A stretch of 64,000 nt of DNA from contig DBRG01000014.1 of the NCBI GenBank assembly GCA_002305545.1, positions 1-64,000 on the forward strand. Direction: 5' to 3'. Both the position numbers and the translations under genes were made by a program. The number at the start of each line of letters is the position of its first letter. Position 1 is the stretch's first letter. Source of the DNA: Bacteroidales bacterium UBA1374. Lineage in GTDB: Bacteria; Bacteroidota; Bacteroidia; Bacteroidales; UBA932. Under the pieces are notes generated by a model. The model had not been told where the DNA came from and did not search any database. It was given only the letters and a program-made list of their open reading frames with translations. This document shows positions 7,222-15,922 of the stretch, in pieces.

Positions 7222-9063
7222 ATGAAGAAGATAACCATTCTGACAGCCGCCTTACTGGGTTGTGTCCTGCAGGTTTCTGCCCGTTCATACGAAAAGGGGC
7301 CCTATACCGTCACCCGGCTAGGGGAACAGGTGTACAACATCGTGGATGCCAACCGGCAAAATCCTGCCGGGATGCATTACAACCAGGCAGGAGAGGTGAC
7401 AGGCATGAACAACAGTTCCGATATGTACCTGGTGCTGGGGAAAGAAAAAGCCTTGCTCATTGACCTTTCCAACAACATTGACTGGGTTGAAGATCCCGCC
7501 GGCCGGCTACAAGAAATTGTATATGATCTGGCCCGGTCAAGGCAACTGGTCATAACCCTGACCCACCGTCATGGGGACCACCTGGGGATGTTGCCTGCTT
7601 TCCGGAACGATTCGCTGGTCCGCTTTTGGGTTCCGGAAAATGATTTTTCGGGAAGCGAGCTTTTCCCTGACCATAGAACTGTTTTCTTCAAAGAGAGGGA
7701 ATCCCTGGATCTTGGAGGAGGGGTCATTGTTGATTCTTTCACCCTTCCGGGTCACACCCCCGGATCCACCGTGTTCTTCCTTAGAGGCCGGAACCTGGTC
7801 TTTACCGGAGATGCCCTGGGCTCGGGCAACGGTTTGTGGCTCTTCGATCATGAAAGTTTCGGGCAGTTATCGGCCAGCGTCGGTTCTCTGATCAACCACA
7901 TCATGGATTCGAAAAATGGGATTTCACCTACCGAACTGGTTTTGTACACGGGTCATTCCTGGCAAAAGGGCACGCCGGATCCCCTTAGGAGCAAATACCT
8001 GGAGGATATGCATGTGCTGATCGGGCAAATTGAAGCCGGAATTGCCCGGACAGAGCCGTACCAGACTTTCCTTCCCTTTTTGAATGCCAATTTCAGATAC
8101 CAGTCTGCTGCCATCACCTGGAACAGGGAGGCCGCTGAACGTTTTGTTGAAGAAAAGCGTTTTCCTCCCGAAAAGGATTTCACAGGTCAGGGGCCCACGC
8201 ACAGGGGGAATAACTTTGAACTGATAAAATTGCTTGATAGTCATACCTTTACATCGGATGATTCGCCGGTGGGCGATATGGAGTATTACCTGTACGATCC
8301 TGTGGCTCACGGGGCAGATCCCGGGAAGAAATATCCGCTGATCGTTATGTTACATGGGGCTTCCAACGGCATGGAAGGGGTGATGTGTGCCGCTTATACA
8401 GATTTTGTGGTTTACGCCGGGGAAGAATACCAGCAAAAGATAGGCGGGGCCTATATACTTTTTCCCAAAGCCAATGAATATTTTCAGAAGGAAGGGGATA
8501 ACCAGGTTATCCGTGGTACCTGGATGACTAAAGACGCGACGCAGAAGGGCTCTGTGTATACTCCGGTCTTGGCGGCTTTGATCGAAGAAGTTGTCTCGGC
8601 CCATGATATCGATAAAGAACGCGTTGTAATTGGAGGCACTTCGGCAGGGGGATACATGGTTTGGCGATTCCTGGCTGCCCGGCCCGATATGGTAAAAGGG
8701 GCTTTTCTGATAGCACCGGCAGACAATCCCTCTGAAGAAGAATTGAAATTGTATGAAAAATACGGGATCCATATTTGGGTCATTCATGCGAAAAAAGATG
8801 AAATTTGTCCGTACGGGATTTTTACCGGACCTGTGAGAAACATGCTGGAGGCAACAAAAAATGTTCGCGTTTCTGCACTGGAGACAGTACGTTACGGGGA
8901 CAAGGGAATTGTCCGGCTTAATGTTCGCGGGACAGAGATGGGACAACACCTGCCCTTGTTTTGTGTTGGATCCGATATGGTCTATGACGATGGAACTCCT
9001 TACGATCCCCGATACCCCGGGGGCTTTACAGGATGGTTGAATATGGTTTTTGGCAATGATTGA
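7222..9063 (+). CDS. Secreted metallo-beta-lactamase-fold hydrolase fused to an alpha/beta-hydrolase esterase
   Basis: After a signal peptide (about residues 1-20, ending VSA-RS) the protein has two catalytic domains. Residues about 28-260 are an MBL fold with HRHGDH (H115, H117, D119, H120), GHTPGS (H178) and FTGD (D197), all in the usual places for a binuclear metal site. Residues about 335-613 are an alpha/beta hydrolase related to PHB depolymerase or feruloyl-esterase-like enzymes, with an oxyanion-region MLHGAS and the nucleophile elbow GGTSAGG (S474). A His near the C-terminus (GQHLPLF) probably completes the triad. It likely acts in the periplasm on ester-bearing substrates. The HAD gene starts inside its last codons, so the two are co-expressed. 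Confidence 0.82.
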   Translation: MKKITILTAALLGCVLQVSARSYEKGPYTVTRLGEQVYNIVDANRQNPAGMHYNQAGEVTGMNNSSDMYLVLGKEKALLIDLSNNIDWVEDPAGRLQEIVYDLARSRQLVITLTHRHGDHLGMLPAFRNDSLVRFWVPENDFSGSELFPDHRTVFFKERESLDLGGGVIVDSFTLPGHTPGSTVFFLRGRNLVFTGDALGSGNGLWLFDHESFGQLSASVGSLINHIMDSKNGISPTELVLYTGHSWQKGTPDPLRSKYLEDMHVLIGQIEAGIARTEPYQTFLPFLNANFRYQSAAITWNREAAERFVEEKRFPPEKDFTGQGPTHRGNNFELIKLLDSHTFTSDDSPVGDMEYYLYDPVAHGADPGKKYPLIVMLHGASNGMEGVMCAAYTDFVVYAGEEYQQKIGGAYILFPKANEYFQKEGDNQVIRGTWMTKDATQKGSVYTPVLAALIEEVVSAHDIDKERVVIGGTSAGGYMVWRFLAARPDMVKGAFLIAPADNPSEEELKLYEKYGIHIWVIHAKKDEICPYGIFTGPVRNMLEATKNVRVSALETVRYGDKGIVRLNVRGTEMGQHLPLFCVGSDMVYDDGTPYDPRYPGGFTGWLNMVFGND

Positions 9064-9703
9064 TACTGTAATTTTTGATCTGGGCGGGGTCATTGTAAAC
9101 ATTGACCGGGATTGTTCGGTCAAAGCTTTTGAAACCCTGGGTCTGAAGGATGCCGGATCTTACCTGGACCCTTACCACCAAAGCGGCATTTTCCTTGAAC
9201 TGGAAGATGGCAGGCTGGATGCTGCCGGATTTTGTGAACGGCTTGGCCAGTTGTGCGGCAGGCCGATTTCCTTTCTGCAGGCACAGGAAGCCTGGATGGG
9301 ATTCATTTCCGGTGTGCCCCGTGAGAGACTCGCTTATGTGGAAAGCCTGAGAAAAGACTACCGGGTTTGCCTGTTGAGCAATACCAATCCTTTTATCATG
9401 GAATGGGCACGCAGCCCGCGTTTTACCAACGCAGGCCGGGCACTGGATGATTATTTCGATCATTTATTCCTTTCCTATAGAATGAGATGCGTCAAGCCGC
9501 ACCGGAAAATCTTCCGGGATGTGATCGACACCCTTGGAGTAAAACCGGAACACATCCTCTTTGTGGACGATGGTCCTGCAAACATTGAGACGGCAAAAGG
9601 AATGGGCTTCCTGACTTTTATGCCCGTAAACGGGTCCAATTGGATCCCGGACGTTCAGAAAGTGCTTGCAAATGCCGTTATAAGCCGGAACAGGGACAGG
9701 TAA
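9056..9703 (+). CDS. HAD superfamily phosphatase (subfamily IA)
   Basis: The cytosolic haloacid-dehalogenase-type hydrolase shows all four motifs: I DLGGVIVNID with nucleophile D8, II LLSNTN, III CVKPHRKIF and IV FVDDGPANIE. The small helical cap follows motif I, as in YihX/GmhB-like sugar-phosphate phosphatases. I chose ATG 9056 (215 residues, starting MIDTVIFDLGG). The frame extends only to a TTG at 9050. The start overlaps the end of the MBL/esterase gene by 8 bases. Its last 49 bases overlap the 3' end of the M28 peptidase on the opposite strand. The substrate is unknown. Confidence 0.9.
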   Translation: MIDTVIFDLGGVIVNIDRDCSVKAFETLGLKDAGSYLDPYHQSGIFLELEDGRLDAAGFCERLGQLCGRPISFLQAQEAWMGFISGVPRERLAYVESLRKDYRVCLLSNTNPFIMEWARSPRFTNAGRALDDYFDHLFLSYRMRCVKPHRKIFRDVIDTLGVKPEHILFVDDGPANIETAKGMGFLTFMPVNGSNWIPDVQKVLANAVISRNRDR

Positions 9704-10929
9704 CGGTTGGTGTATATATGATGGTAATCATCCAGCGGGGTATGGTACACGTCAAAGGCGTCCCCGTCAACCATCATGTACAAAGCAGGAACCTTTTTCA
9801 TGGCAAAAGGATAATGATCGCTGTCATTCGATAGCGGGCGTTGCTCAATGGTAAACAAACCCAGGCTGTCGTTAATGTGCTTGAAACGTTGCAGAGTTTC
9901 CTCCCCCCCGGGCCCGGTTTCCAAAAACAACCGTTCTCCGTTGTCGGCCACCATGTCCGGATCTATTACCTGAAGCGTCCTGTCAAGGGGTACAACCGGA
10001 TGGTTGGTGTAATACGTCGATCCGAGCAGGTTGTTTTCTTCGGCAGCGACAGCAATAAAAACATACGTAAGCTCCGGTCTGTTCTCAGGCAAGGCATAGT
10101 AATGCGCCAAGGTCAGTATAAATGCCACTCCCGAGGCATTGTCATGGGCCCCCGGATAATACACCTCTTTGCCAAAATGTCCCAGGTGATCATAATGGGC
10201 AATAAACACAATACAGGAATCTGCCCTTGAAGTGCCGGGTATGTGTGCTATCACATTGGATGAGGTATAACCTTCTATCATCCGGCTTTCAAAACGGACC
10301 TGGATCTGTTTTGCGTCATCCGGGAAGCCGGGTCCGGCCCAGATAACGGGGATGGGTTGCACTGTGCCGCTCCGGGACTTGAAAAAAGACGGAACTTTAT
10401 CCTGGACCATGATCAGTCCTGCAATAGGTGTTTTATAAAGTTCAAACGGGGCAATGCCCATATATTTGAATACGAGATCGTATTGCAATACGACGTATGA
10501 ATCACGGAAATCACCGCTTTCCAGTATAGGCAGCAACCGCTCCGGATCATGATCCTCCGGATTGATGTACTTCAGAGGCCAGGTTCCTTTCTGTGAGGGG
10601 GAGAATTCCCGGACAATAAAATCTTTGCCTGGTTCCAACACAATCCCGTCAACCGACATTTCCATTTTTTTGTGAAAAACGTTAACGTTGTAAGTAAATG
10701 GCTGCAGGTACCCTCCATCCACAGAGGGTTCCACCCCAGGGATCTGCCTGAATTGCCGGGCAATGTATTTTGCCGCTTTCCTGTCACCGTTACTAAAATC
10801 GGAACGACCCTCATATTTTTTTGAGGACAATTCCCTGATGACTTCCTTGTAGTATGTTGTGTCCTGGGCCTGTGTACATGTGAAAGACACCAGGAATAAA
10901 CCTGTGATTATAAAATACCTGTGTTTCAT
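9655..10929 (-). CDS. Secreted M28-family zinc aminopeptidase
   Basis: The signal peptide spans about residues 1-22 (CTQA-QD). The catalytic M28 domain occupies roughly residues 225-424, with metal ligands in HYDHLG (H245, D247), GAHDNASG (D263), AEEN (E297/E298), D325 and H396 in YHTPLDDY. The N-terminal part (about 30-220) with an inserted PA-like region is common in Bacteroidota M28 peptidases. It removes N-terminal residues from peptides in the periplasm. The -7 box at 10935-10942 is only 5 bases from the ATG, so the mRNA is nearly leaderless. The 3' end overlaps the HAD gene by 49 bases tail to tail. Confidence 0.9.
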   Translation of the reverse strand: MKHRYFIITGLFLVSFTCTQAQDTTYYKEVIRELSSKKYEGRSDFSNGDRKAAKYIARQFRQIPGVEPSVDGGYLQPFTYNVNVFHKKMEMSVDGIVLEPGKDFIVREFSPSQKGTWPLKYINPEDHDPERLLPILESGDFRDSYVVLQYDLVFKYMGIAPFELYKTPIAGLIMVQDKVPSFFKSRSGTVQPIPVIWAGPGFPDDAKQIQVRFESRMIEGYTSSNVIAHIPGTSRADSCIVFIAHYDHLGHFGKEVYYPGAHDNASGVAFILTLAHYYALPENRPELTYVFIAVAAEENNLLGSTYYTNHPVVPLDRTLQVIDPDMVADNGERLFLETGPGGEETLQRFKHINDSLGLFTIEQRPLSNDSDHYPFAMKKVPALYMMVDGDAFDVYHTPLDDYHHIYTNRYLSLFRLITAFASTF

Positions 10930-10934
10930 AACAG

Positions 10935-10942
10935 CAAAGATA
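10935..10942 (-). promoter_or_regulatory. -7 promoter box for the M28 peptidase
   Basis: The minus strand reads TATCTTTG (TAnnTTTG) ending 5 bases from the ATG at 10929. With a normal start distance transcription would begin at or next to the start codon. Confidence 0.55.
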
Positions 10943-10951
10943 TATTTTTTC

Positions 10952-10959
10952 TACATTTG
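10952..10959 (+). promoter_or_regulatory. -7 promoter box for the GH26 gene
   Basis: TACATTTG (TAnnTTTG), 5 bases before the ATG at 10965. It supports a nearly leaderless transcript and excludes the GTG at 10959 as the start. Confidence 0.55.
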
Positions 10960-10964
10960 TGACT

Positions 10965-12035
10965 ATGAAACGATTGGCATTGATCGTACTGGCAATCGCA
11001 GCGTTTGCCTGTACGGAAAAACACATCCGGACCATATCTCCGGAAGCAGATGTTGTAATGGACCGGTTGCAGCAGGCTGCCGGCAACAACCAATTTTTCT
11101 TTGGACAGGAAGACTTTCCGTTTTACGGTCATTCCTGGGAGTATGAAGAAGGCCGCAGTGATGTTAAAGAGGTATGTGGTGACTATCCGGCCGTTCTGGG
11201 CAGCGATCTGGGCCACATAGAGCTGGGAGATGAAAAGAATCTGGACGGTGTGCCTTTTGATGTGATGCGCCAAGCCATAACAGACCATTACCTGGCAGGC
11301 GGGATAGTCACCATAAGCTGGCATGCCCGCAACCCGCTAACCTCTTCCAATGCCTGGGATGTTTCAGACAACACAGTGGTGGCCTCCATTCTGGAAGGGG
11401 GTTCACATTATGATTTATTCCAGAGCTGGCTTGACAAAGTGGCCGTTTTTCTGGATTCTCTCAGACTGGAAGACGGAACCAGAATCCCTGTTATTTTCAG
11501 GCCCTGGCATGAACATACCGGCTCCTGGTTCTGGTGGGGCAGAAAACTTTGCTCCAGCCAGGAGTATGTAGCCTTGTGGAAAATGACCGTGGACTATATG
11601 AGAAACAGGGGACTGGACAACCTGATCATAGCCTATTCCCCCAATTACGGAGGCCTGGACCGGAACGTATATATGGAACGGTATCCCGGTGATGATTATG
11701 TTGATCTGCTGGGACTGGACGCATACGGTGACGGGCAGGAGTTCCTGGACGTGCTGCGCAATGAGCTATCCATGGTGGCCCAGCTGGGCAAAGAGCACCA
11801 AAAAGCCATCGCCCTTACAGAGTGTGGCATGGGAGGCCTTGGCAATCCCCTGTGGTTTACACAAACACTGCTCAAAGCCACGGAAGGTTTTCCCGTAGCC
11901 TATGCCCTCGTATGGCGCAATGCCCCGGACTATCTGATGCCCATGCATATATTCGCTTCTTACCCCGGGCATGCATCTGAGCAGGACTTTATCGCATTTT
12001 ACCAGGATTCACGTACCCTGTTCCTGAACGACTGA
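10965..12035 (+). CDS. GH26 glycoside hydrolase lipoprotein (mannanase-like)
   Basis: This is a retaining endo-glycanase of clan GH-A. The acid/base is in RPWHEHTGSWFWWG (E183) and the nucleophile in ALTECGMGG (E286). The YSPNYGGLD and LLGLDAYGDG strands also match GH26. The short N-terminus MKRLALIVLAIAAFAC is a lipoprotein signal, so the enzyme is probably anchored in the outer membrane. The start is ATG 10965 (356 residues). Most GH26 members are beta-mannanases, but some are xylanases or lichenases, so the substrate is not fixed. No SusCD pair adjoins it. The DUF5020 gene follows after 10 bases. Confidence 0.88.
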   Translation: MKRLALIVLAIAAFACTEKHIRTISPEADVVMDRLQQAAGNNQFFFGQEDFPFYGHSWEYEEGRSDVKEVCGDYPAVLGSDLGHIELGDEKNLDGVPFDVMRQAITDHYLAGGIVTISWHARNPLTSSNAWDVSDNTVVASILEGGSHYDLFQSWLDKVAVFLDSLRLEDGTRIPVIFRPWHEHTGSWFWWGRKLCSSQEYVALWKMTVDYMRNRGLDNLIIAYSPNYGGLDRNVYMERYPGDDYVDLLGLDAYGDGQEFLDVLRNELSMVAQLGKEHQKAIALTECGMGGLGNPLWFTQTLLKATEGFPVAYALVWRNAPDYLMPMHIFASYPGHASEQDFIAFYQDSRTLFLND

Positions 12036-12045
12036 TGCAACAGCA

Positions 12046-12738
12046 ATGAAAAAGTTGTTTATTATCTTATTGGTACTAACCCTTGCTGTTTCTATGCCTG
12101 CAAGGTCTCAGAACGTGCAGTTGCATTACAGGACAGGGCAGTGGGTTTATCCGGACACCCTGGGAAAAGATGCCCGTATTCTAAGCACCGTGGAAATGTT
12201 CCGGATGGACCCCTGGGGGGATACTTTTTTCTTTGTCGATATGACATATACCCCGCAGGGAGTAAACTACGCCTATTGGGAAATTGCCCGTAACCTCAAA
12301 TTCTGGGATGCCCCTGTGGCAGTACACCTGGAATACAATGGCGGATTGCTGGGGTCCATATTGTTCAACCATTCCTGGCTGGCGGGGGTAAATTACGGCA
12401 TTGCCAGCAAAGACGGGTCAAAATCATTTTCAATATCGGCCATGTATAAATACATCCAGGGATTGTCCAGACCATCAAATTTTCAGTTGACCGCCATCTG
12501 GAACATGGACCTGGCCGGCGGGAAATGCACTTTTTCCGGTTTTGTGGACTGGTGGAGACAGGGTGATAAATTCATACTCCTTTCCCAGCCGCAATTCTGG
12601 GTTAACCTGAACGCTTTTGAAGGTATCAGCGATTCTTTCTGTCTGAGTGTGGGAACCGAGGTGGAACTGAACAGCAACCTTTTTTACAAAGGTTTTTATG
12701 TGATCCCCACCCTGGCCGTGAAATGGACCTTCCGTTAA
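12046..12738 (+). CDS. DUF5020 outer-membrane-like protein
   Basis: This is a 230-residue secreted protein with a signal peptide (cleavage near SMPARS-QN). It has many alternating aromatic and polar beta-strands and ends in VKWTFR, a typical C-terminal aromatic signature of beta-barrels. It matches the DUF5020 family, related to Tsx-like nucleoside channels. Function is unknown. It follows the GH26 gene after 10 bases and probably shares its mRNA, which suggests a small-solute pore serving that enzyme, by inference only. Confidence 0.8.
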   Translation: MKKLFIILLVLTLAVSMPARSQNVQLHYRTGQWVYPDTLGKDARILSTVEMFRMDPWGDTFFFVDMTYTPQGVNYAYWEIARNLKFWDAPVAVHLEYNGGLLGSILFNHSWLAGVNYGIASKDGSKSFSISAMYKYIQGLSRPSNFQLTAIWNMDLAGGKCTFSGFVDWWRQGDKFILLSQPQFWVNLNAFEGISDSFCLSVGTEVELNSNLFYKGFYVIPTLAVKWTFR

Positions 12739-12746
12739 GCAGGGCG

Positions 12747-14135
12747 CTACTGCATCACTTCCCTGATTTCCTGCGTTGTTACCGGTAACCGTTTGCTGCC
12801 AAGCAACCGGTGCCCGTCAGGGGTGATGAGCACGTCGTCTTCTATGCGGATCCCTCCAAAGGCATATAGCGGTTTACACTTTTCGAAATTGATGAATGCC
12901 GCGTTATGTCCGCTGGCTTTCCACATTTCCAGCAGGGCAGGGATCACGTAAAAACCCGGTTCAATGGTCATTACATTCCCGGTTTCCAGCAAGCGCGCCA
13001 TGCGTAACGATTTAAGCCCGAACTGCGTGCTTCTGGAGATGGTTTTATCATAGCCCACATACTGCTCTCCCAGGTCTTCCATATCGTGCACATCCAGGCC
13101 CATGTTGTGTCCAAGTCCGGTGGGGAAAAAGGCGGCATGGGCCCCTGAGGCCACAGCTTCCGCGGTATCTCCCTTCATCAGGCCGAGGTCTTTTAGTCCG
13201 TCTGTGATTATGGTGGCAGCAGCCAGGTGTACATCCCTGAAGCGCACTCCCGGAGCGCACATCCCGATACAGTGGTTGTTGGCTTTGAGGACCAGGTTGT
13301 ACAGGTCGGCGGCCATCCCCTGAAATACCCCGCCCACCGGAATGGTACGGGTAAAATCGCTGCAATAATGGCTGTGTAACTCAGCCCCGGCATCCATGAG
13401 CAATAAACGGCCTTCAGTCAGTATCTGGTTGTGAGCGTGGCCGTGCATTACTTCTCCGTTCTGTGTCAGGATAATGGGAAAAGAGGGCATAAACCCGCCA
13501 CTGACAGCAATTCCTTCCATGATCCCGGCCAGTTCCTGTTCAACCATCCCGGGCTTTGCCAGTTTCATAGCCGTATAGTGCATGGCGTAACCCAGGTTGC
13601 AGGCACGGTCTATCTGTTCAATCTCTTCCGGTTGCTTGATCATGCGCATGCCTACGATGGCGCGTATAAGCTCCTCCGAGGCTTTCTCTTTCTGTTCCTT
13701 AGGATGGATATCCAGCATGTCCATCAGTTCTATCATGTTGTCGCTCCGGTAAGGTGGCAGAAAATGTACAGTGCGTCCTTTCCTTTTCTCTTCCCGGATA
13801 AAGGTTGCCAGGTTTTTACTGGGTGAAGTATGCAAGAGGCCTATCTTTTCCGCTTTTTCCTGCATGGCGGGCAGGGGACCTGTCCAGACAATGTCATCCA
13901 GGCTTACATCGTCTGCAAAAAGTATTTCCTTACCTGTTTCAAAATCAATGACGGCAGCCAGGTCGGGCTCGTCCAGTCCAAAATAATACAGGAACGTGCT
14001 GTCCTGCCGGAAATGATATATGTTACCGCTGTAATTGCAGGGTGCTTCATGGTTGCCCATGAACAGGCCTATTCCTTTATTGAGTTTTGACTTGAGTGTC
14101 TGACGGCGTTGCGCGTATATTTCTTTAGAGAACAT
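12747..14135 (-). CDS. pepP: Xaa-Pro aminopeptidase (M24B, aminopeptidase P)
   Basis: The cytosolic dimetal peptidase cleaves N-terminal residues before proline. An N-terminal creatinase-like domain (about 1-165) precedes the pita-bread domain. The five metal ligands are visible: D248 (LMDAG), D260 (SDFTRT), H343 (GLGHNMG), E392 (IEPGFY) and E432 (RIEDD). The length of 462 is standard. The gene has its own promoter at 14153-14160, divergent from ygiQ. Its 3' end lies 8 bases from the end of the DUF5020 gene. Confidence 0.93.
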   Translation of the reverse strand: MFSKEIYAQRRQTLKSKLNKGIGLFMGNHEAPCNYSGNIYHFRQDSTFLYYFGLDEPDLAAVIDFETGKEILFADDVSLDDIVWTGPLPAMQEKAEKIGLLHTSPSKNLATFIREEKRKGRTVHFLPPYRSDNMIELMDMLDIHPKEQKEKASEELIRAIVGMRMIKQPEEIEQIDRACNLGYAMHYTAMKLAKPGMVEQELAGIMEGIAVSGGFMPSFPIILTQNGEVMHGHAHNQILTEGRLLLMDAGAELHSHYCSDFTRTIPVGGVFQGMAADLYNLVLKANNHCIGMCAPGVRFRDVHLAAATIITDGLKDLGLMKGDTAEAVASGAHAAFFPTGLGHNMGLDVHDMEDLGEQYVGYDKTISRSTQFGLKSLRMARLLETGNVMTIEPGFYVIPALLEMWKASGHNAAFINFEKCKPLYAFGGIRIEDDVLITPDGHRLLGSKRLPVTTQEIREVMQ

Positions 14136-14152
14136 AATGGTTTTATTTTTCT

Positions 14153-14160
14153 CAAAGATA
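14153..14160 (-). promoter_or_regulatory. -7 promoter box for the aminopeptidase P gene
   Basis: The minus strand reads TATCTTTG, 17 bases before the ATG at 14135. Confidence 0.55.
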
Positions 14161-14173
14161 GCAAAAAGTCATG

Positions 14174-14181
14174 TACCTTTG
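14174..14181 (+). promoter_or_regulatory. -7 promoter box for ygiQ
   Basis: TACCTTTG (TAnnTTTG) ends 4 bases before ATG 14186. It overlaps the alternative upstream ATG at 14171, so that codon cannot be the start if this promoter is used. Confidence 0.55.
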
Positions 14182-14185
14182 CCGT

Positions 14186-15922
14186 ATGCTGCCTACTTCT
14201 CGCAAGGAACTGGACCGTCTTGGATACGGGAATGTCGATATCATACTTTTTACCGGAGACGCCTATGTGGACCACCCATCCTTTGGGGCAGCTGTCATTG
14301 GCAGGGTGCTCCAGGCACAAGGATACAGGGTAGCCGTTGTCCCACAGCCCAACTGGAGGGACGATCTGAGGGATTTTAAAAAACTGGGTGTGCCGAGGCT
14401 TTTTTTCGGCGTCACCTCGGGCAACATGGATTCCATGGTCAACCATTATACGGCGGCCAGGCGCCTGCGCAGCAACGATGCCTACACCCCCGGCGGTAAG
14501 GCCGGAATGAGACCCGATTATGCCGTTACCGTTTATACCCGAATCCTTAAACAGCTTTATCCCAATGTTCCGGTAGTATTGGGGGGCATAGAAGCATCCC
14601 TTCGCCGGCTCACCCATTACGATTATTTGACAGATACTCTGAAGCCTTCCGTTTTGATAGACTCAGGGGCCGATTACCTGGTCTATGGCATGGGAGAGCG
14701 TCCAATCGTGGATTTGGCTAAAAAACTAAGGGAACATGCTGCCGTTGATGAAATCCGGAAAATCCCGCAGATAGCATACCTTGCTGCCTGGCCGGAGGAG
14801 ATTTCATGCGTCCCTGAAAAAATACTGTACCTCCCGTCCCACACGGAATGCCTTAATAGTAAAAAACAGTTTGCAGAGCATTTCAGGGTATTTGAACAAC
14901 AGGCCAACACCTCTGATCCGCCTGTCCTGGCAGAACCCGTGGACAGTAAGGAAGGCAGGACCGTGGTTGTCAACCCTCCATATCCTCTGATGACTACAGC
15001 CCAGCTGGATCAGGTTTATGACCTGCCTTATACATACAAGGCCCACCCCCGTTACAAAGGAAAGAGTATCCCTGCCCTGGAAATGATCCGGTTTTCTGTA
15101 TGTCTTCACAGGGGGTGTTTTGGCGGATGCAGTTTCTGTACCATTGCGGCACACCAGGGAAAGCGGATTTCATCCCGCTCCCTGGAATCGGTAACCACGG
15201 AAATTTCCAGACTTGCCGCCCTGGAAGAATTCAGGGGCCATCTCTCAGACCTTGGCGGCCCTACAGCCAATATGTACCGCATGAAGGGCAGAAACCCGGC
15301 ATTATGCGATGCCTGCAACAGGACATCCTGCCTGTTTCCGGGGGTATGTAAAAACCTGGACACATCCCATGAATCGTTGCTGGAACTGTACCGGGCAGTA
15401 AGAAAAATACCCGGTGTGAAAAAAGCCACTATAGGAAGCGGGATCCGTTACGATCTGTTTGTAAATGAAAAAGGATTCCTTAATGACGAGGGAAAACAGT
15501 ATTTCCGGGAATTGATACAGTATCACGTATCGGGAAGGTTGAAAGTGGCTCCTGAACACACGCAGGACAACGTGCTCAGCATGATGCACAAGCCTTCTTT
15601 TGCATTGTACAGGGTCTTAAAACGTGAATTCCTGAGTGAAACAAAAAGGACAGGATCCCGTTTACAATTAATCCCTTATTTCATTTCTTCCCACCCGGGA
15701 TGCACGCAAAGGGACATGAACCTGTTAGCGGGGATCTTTAAAAGTGAAAAGATCCGGGTGGAGCAGGTTCAGGATTTCACCCCCACTCCCATGACCAAAT
15801 CATCGGTCATGTATTATTCAGGTCTTGTTCCCGAGACAGGAGAACAGGTATTTGCAGAACACGACCCACAAAAAAAAGCCCTCCAGAAGGAAGGCTTTTT
15901 TCAAAATAACCGTAAATCCTAA
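14186..15922 (+). CDS. ygiQ: YgiQ family radical SAM protein
   Basis: The protein has the YgiQ N-terminal domain (about 1-290) and a radical SAM core whose 4Fe-4S/SAM motif is CFGGCSFC (C311, C315, C318). GSGIRYDL, VAPEHT and IPYFISSHPGC are further family marks. A second Cys group (LCDACNRTSC) sits near residue 375. The reaction of YgiQ is not known. I take ATG 14186 (578 residues) because the promoter box lies just upstream. The last dozen codons run through the hairpin of a terminator at 15871-15901. The C-terminal low-complexity extension seen in longer homologues is missing. The stop overlaps the susD stop by 4 bases. Confidence 0.92.
   Translation: MLPTSRKELDRLGYGNVDIILFTGDAYVDHPSFGAAVIGRVLQAQGYRVAVVPQPNWRDDLRDFKKLGVPRLFFGVTSGNMDSMVNHYTAARRLRSNDAYTPGGKAGMRPDYAVTVYTRILKQLYPNVPVVLGGIEASLRRLTHYDYLTDTLKPSVLIDSGADYLVYGMGERPIVDLAKKLREHAAVDEIRKIPQIAYLAAWPEEISCVPEKILYLPSHTECLNSKKQFAEHFRVFEQQANTSDPPVLAEPVDSKEGRTVVVNPPYPLMTTAQLDQVYDLPYTYKAHPRYKGKSIPALEMIRFSVCLHRGCFGGCSFCTIAAHQGKRISSRSLESVTTEISRLAALEEFRGHLSDLGGPTANMYRMKGRNPALCDACNRTSCLFPGVCKNLDTSHESLLELYRAVRKIPGVKKATIGSGIRYDLFVNEKGFLNDEGKQYFRELIQYHVSGRLKVAPEHTQDNVLSMMHKPSFALYRVLKREFLSETKRTGSRLQLIPYFISSHPGCTQRDMNLLAGIFKSEKIRVEQVQDFTPTPMTKSSVMYYSGLVPETGEQVFAEHDPQKKALQKEGFFQNNRKS
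15871..15901. terminator. Bidirectional terminator inside the ends of ygiQ and near susD
   Basis: An A7 tract, a stem GCC-C-TCC / GGA-A-GGC with loop AGAA, and a T6 tract work in both directions. The + strand half lies within the last codons of ygiQ. On the minus strand it terminates the susC-susD transcript. Confidence 0.75.

Noticed and set aside
8350..9123. 257-codon minus-strand frame opposite the esterase and HAD genes
   Set aside because: No recognisable protein family. Both + strand genes have intact catalytic motifs.
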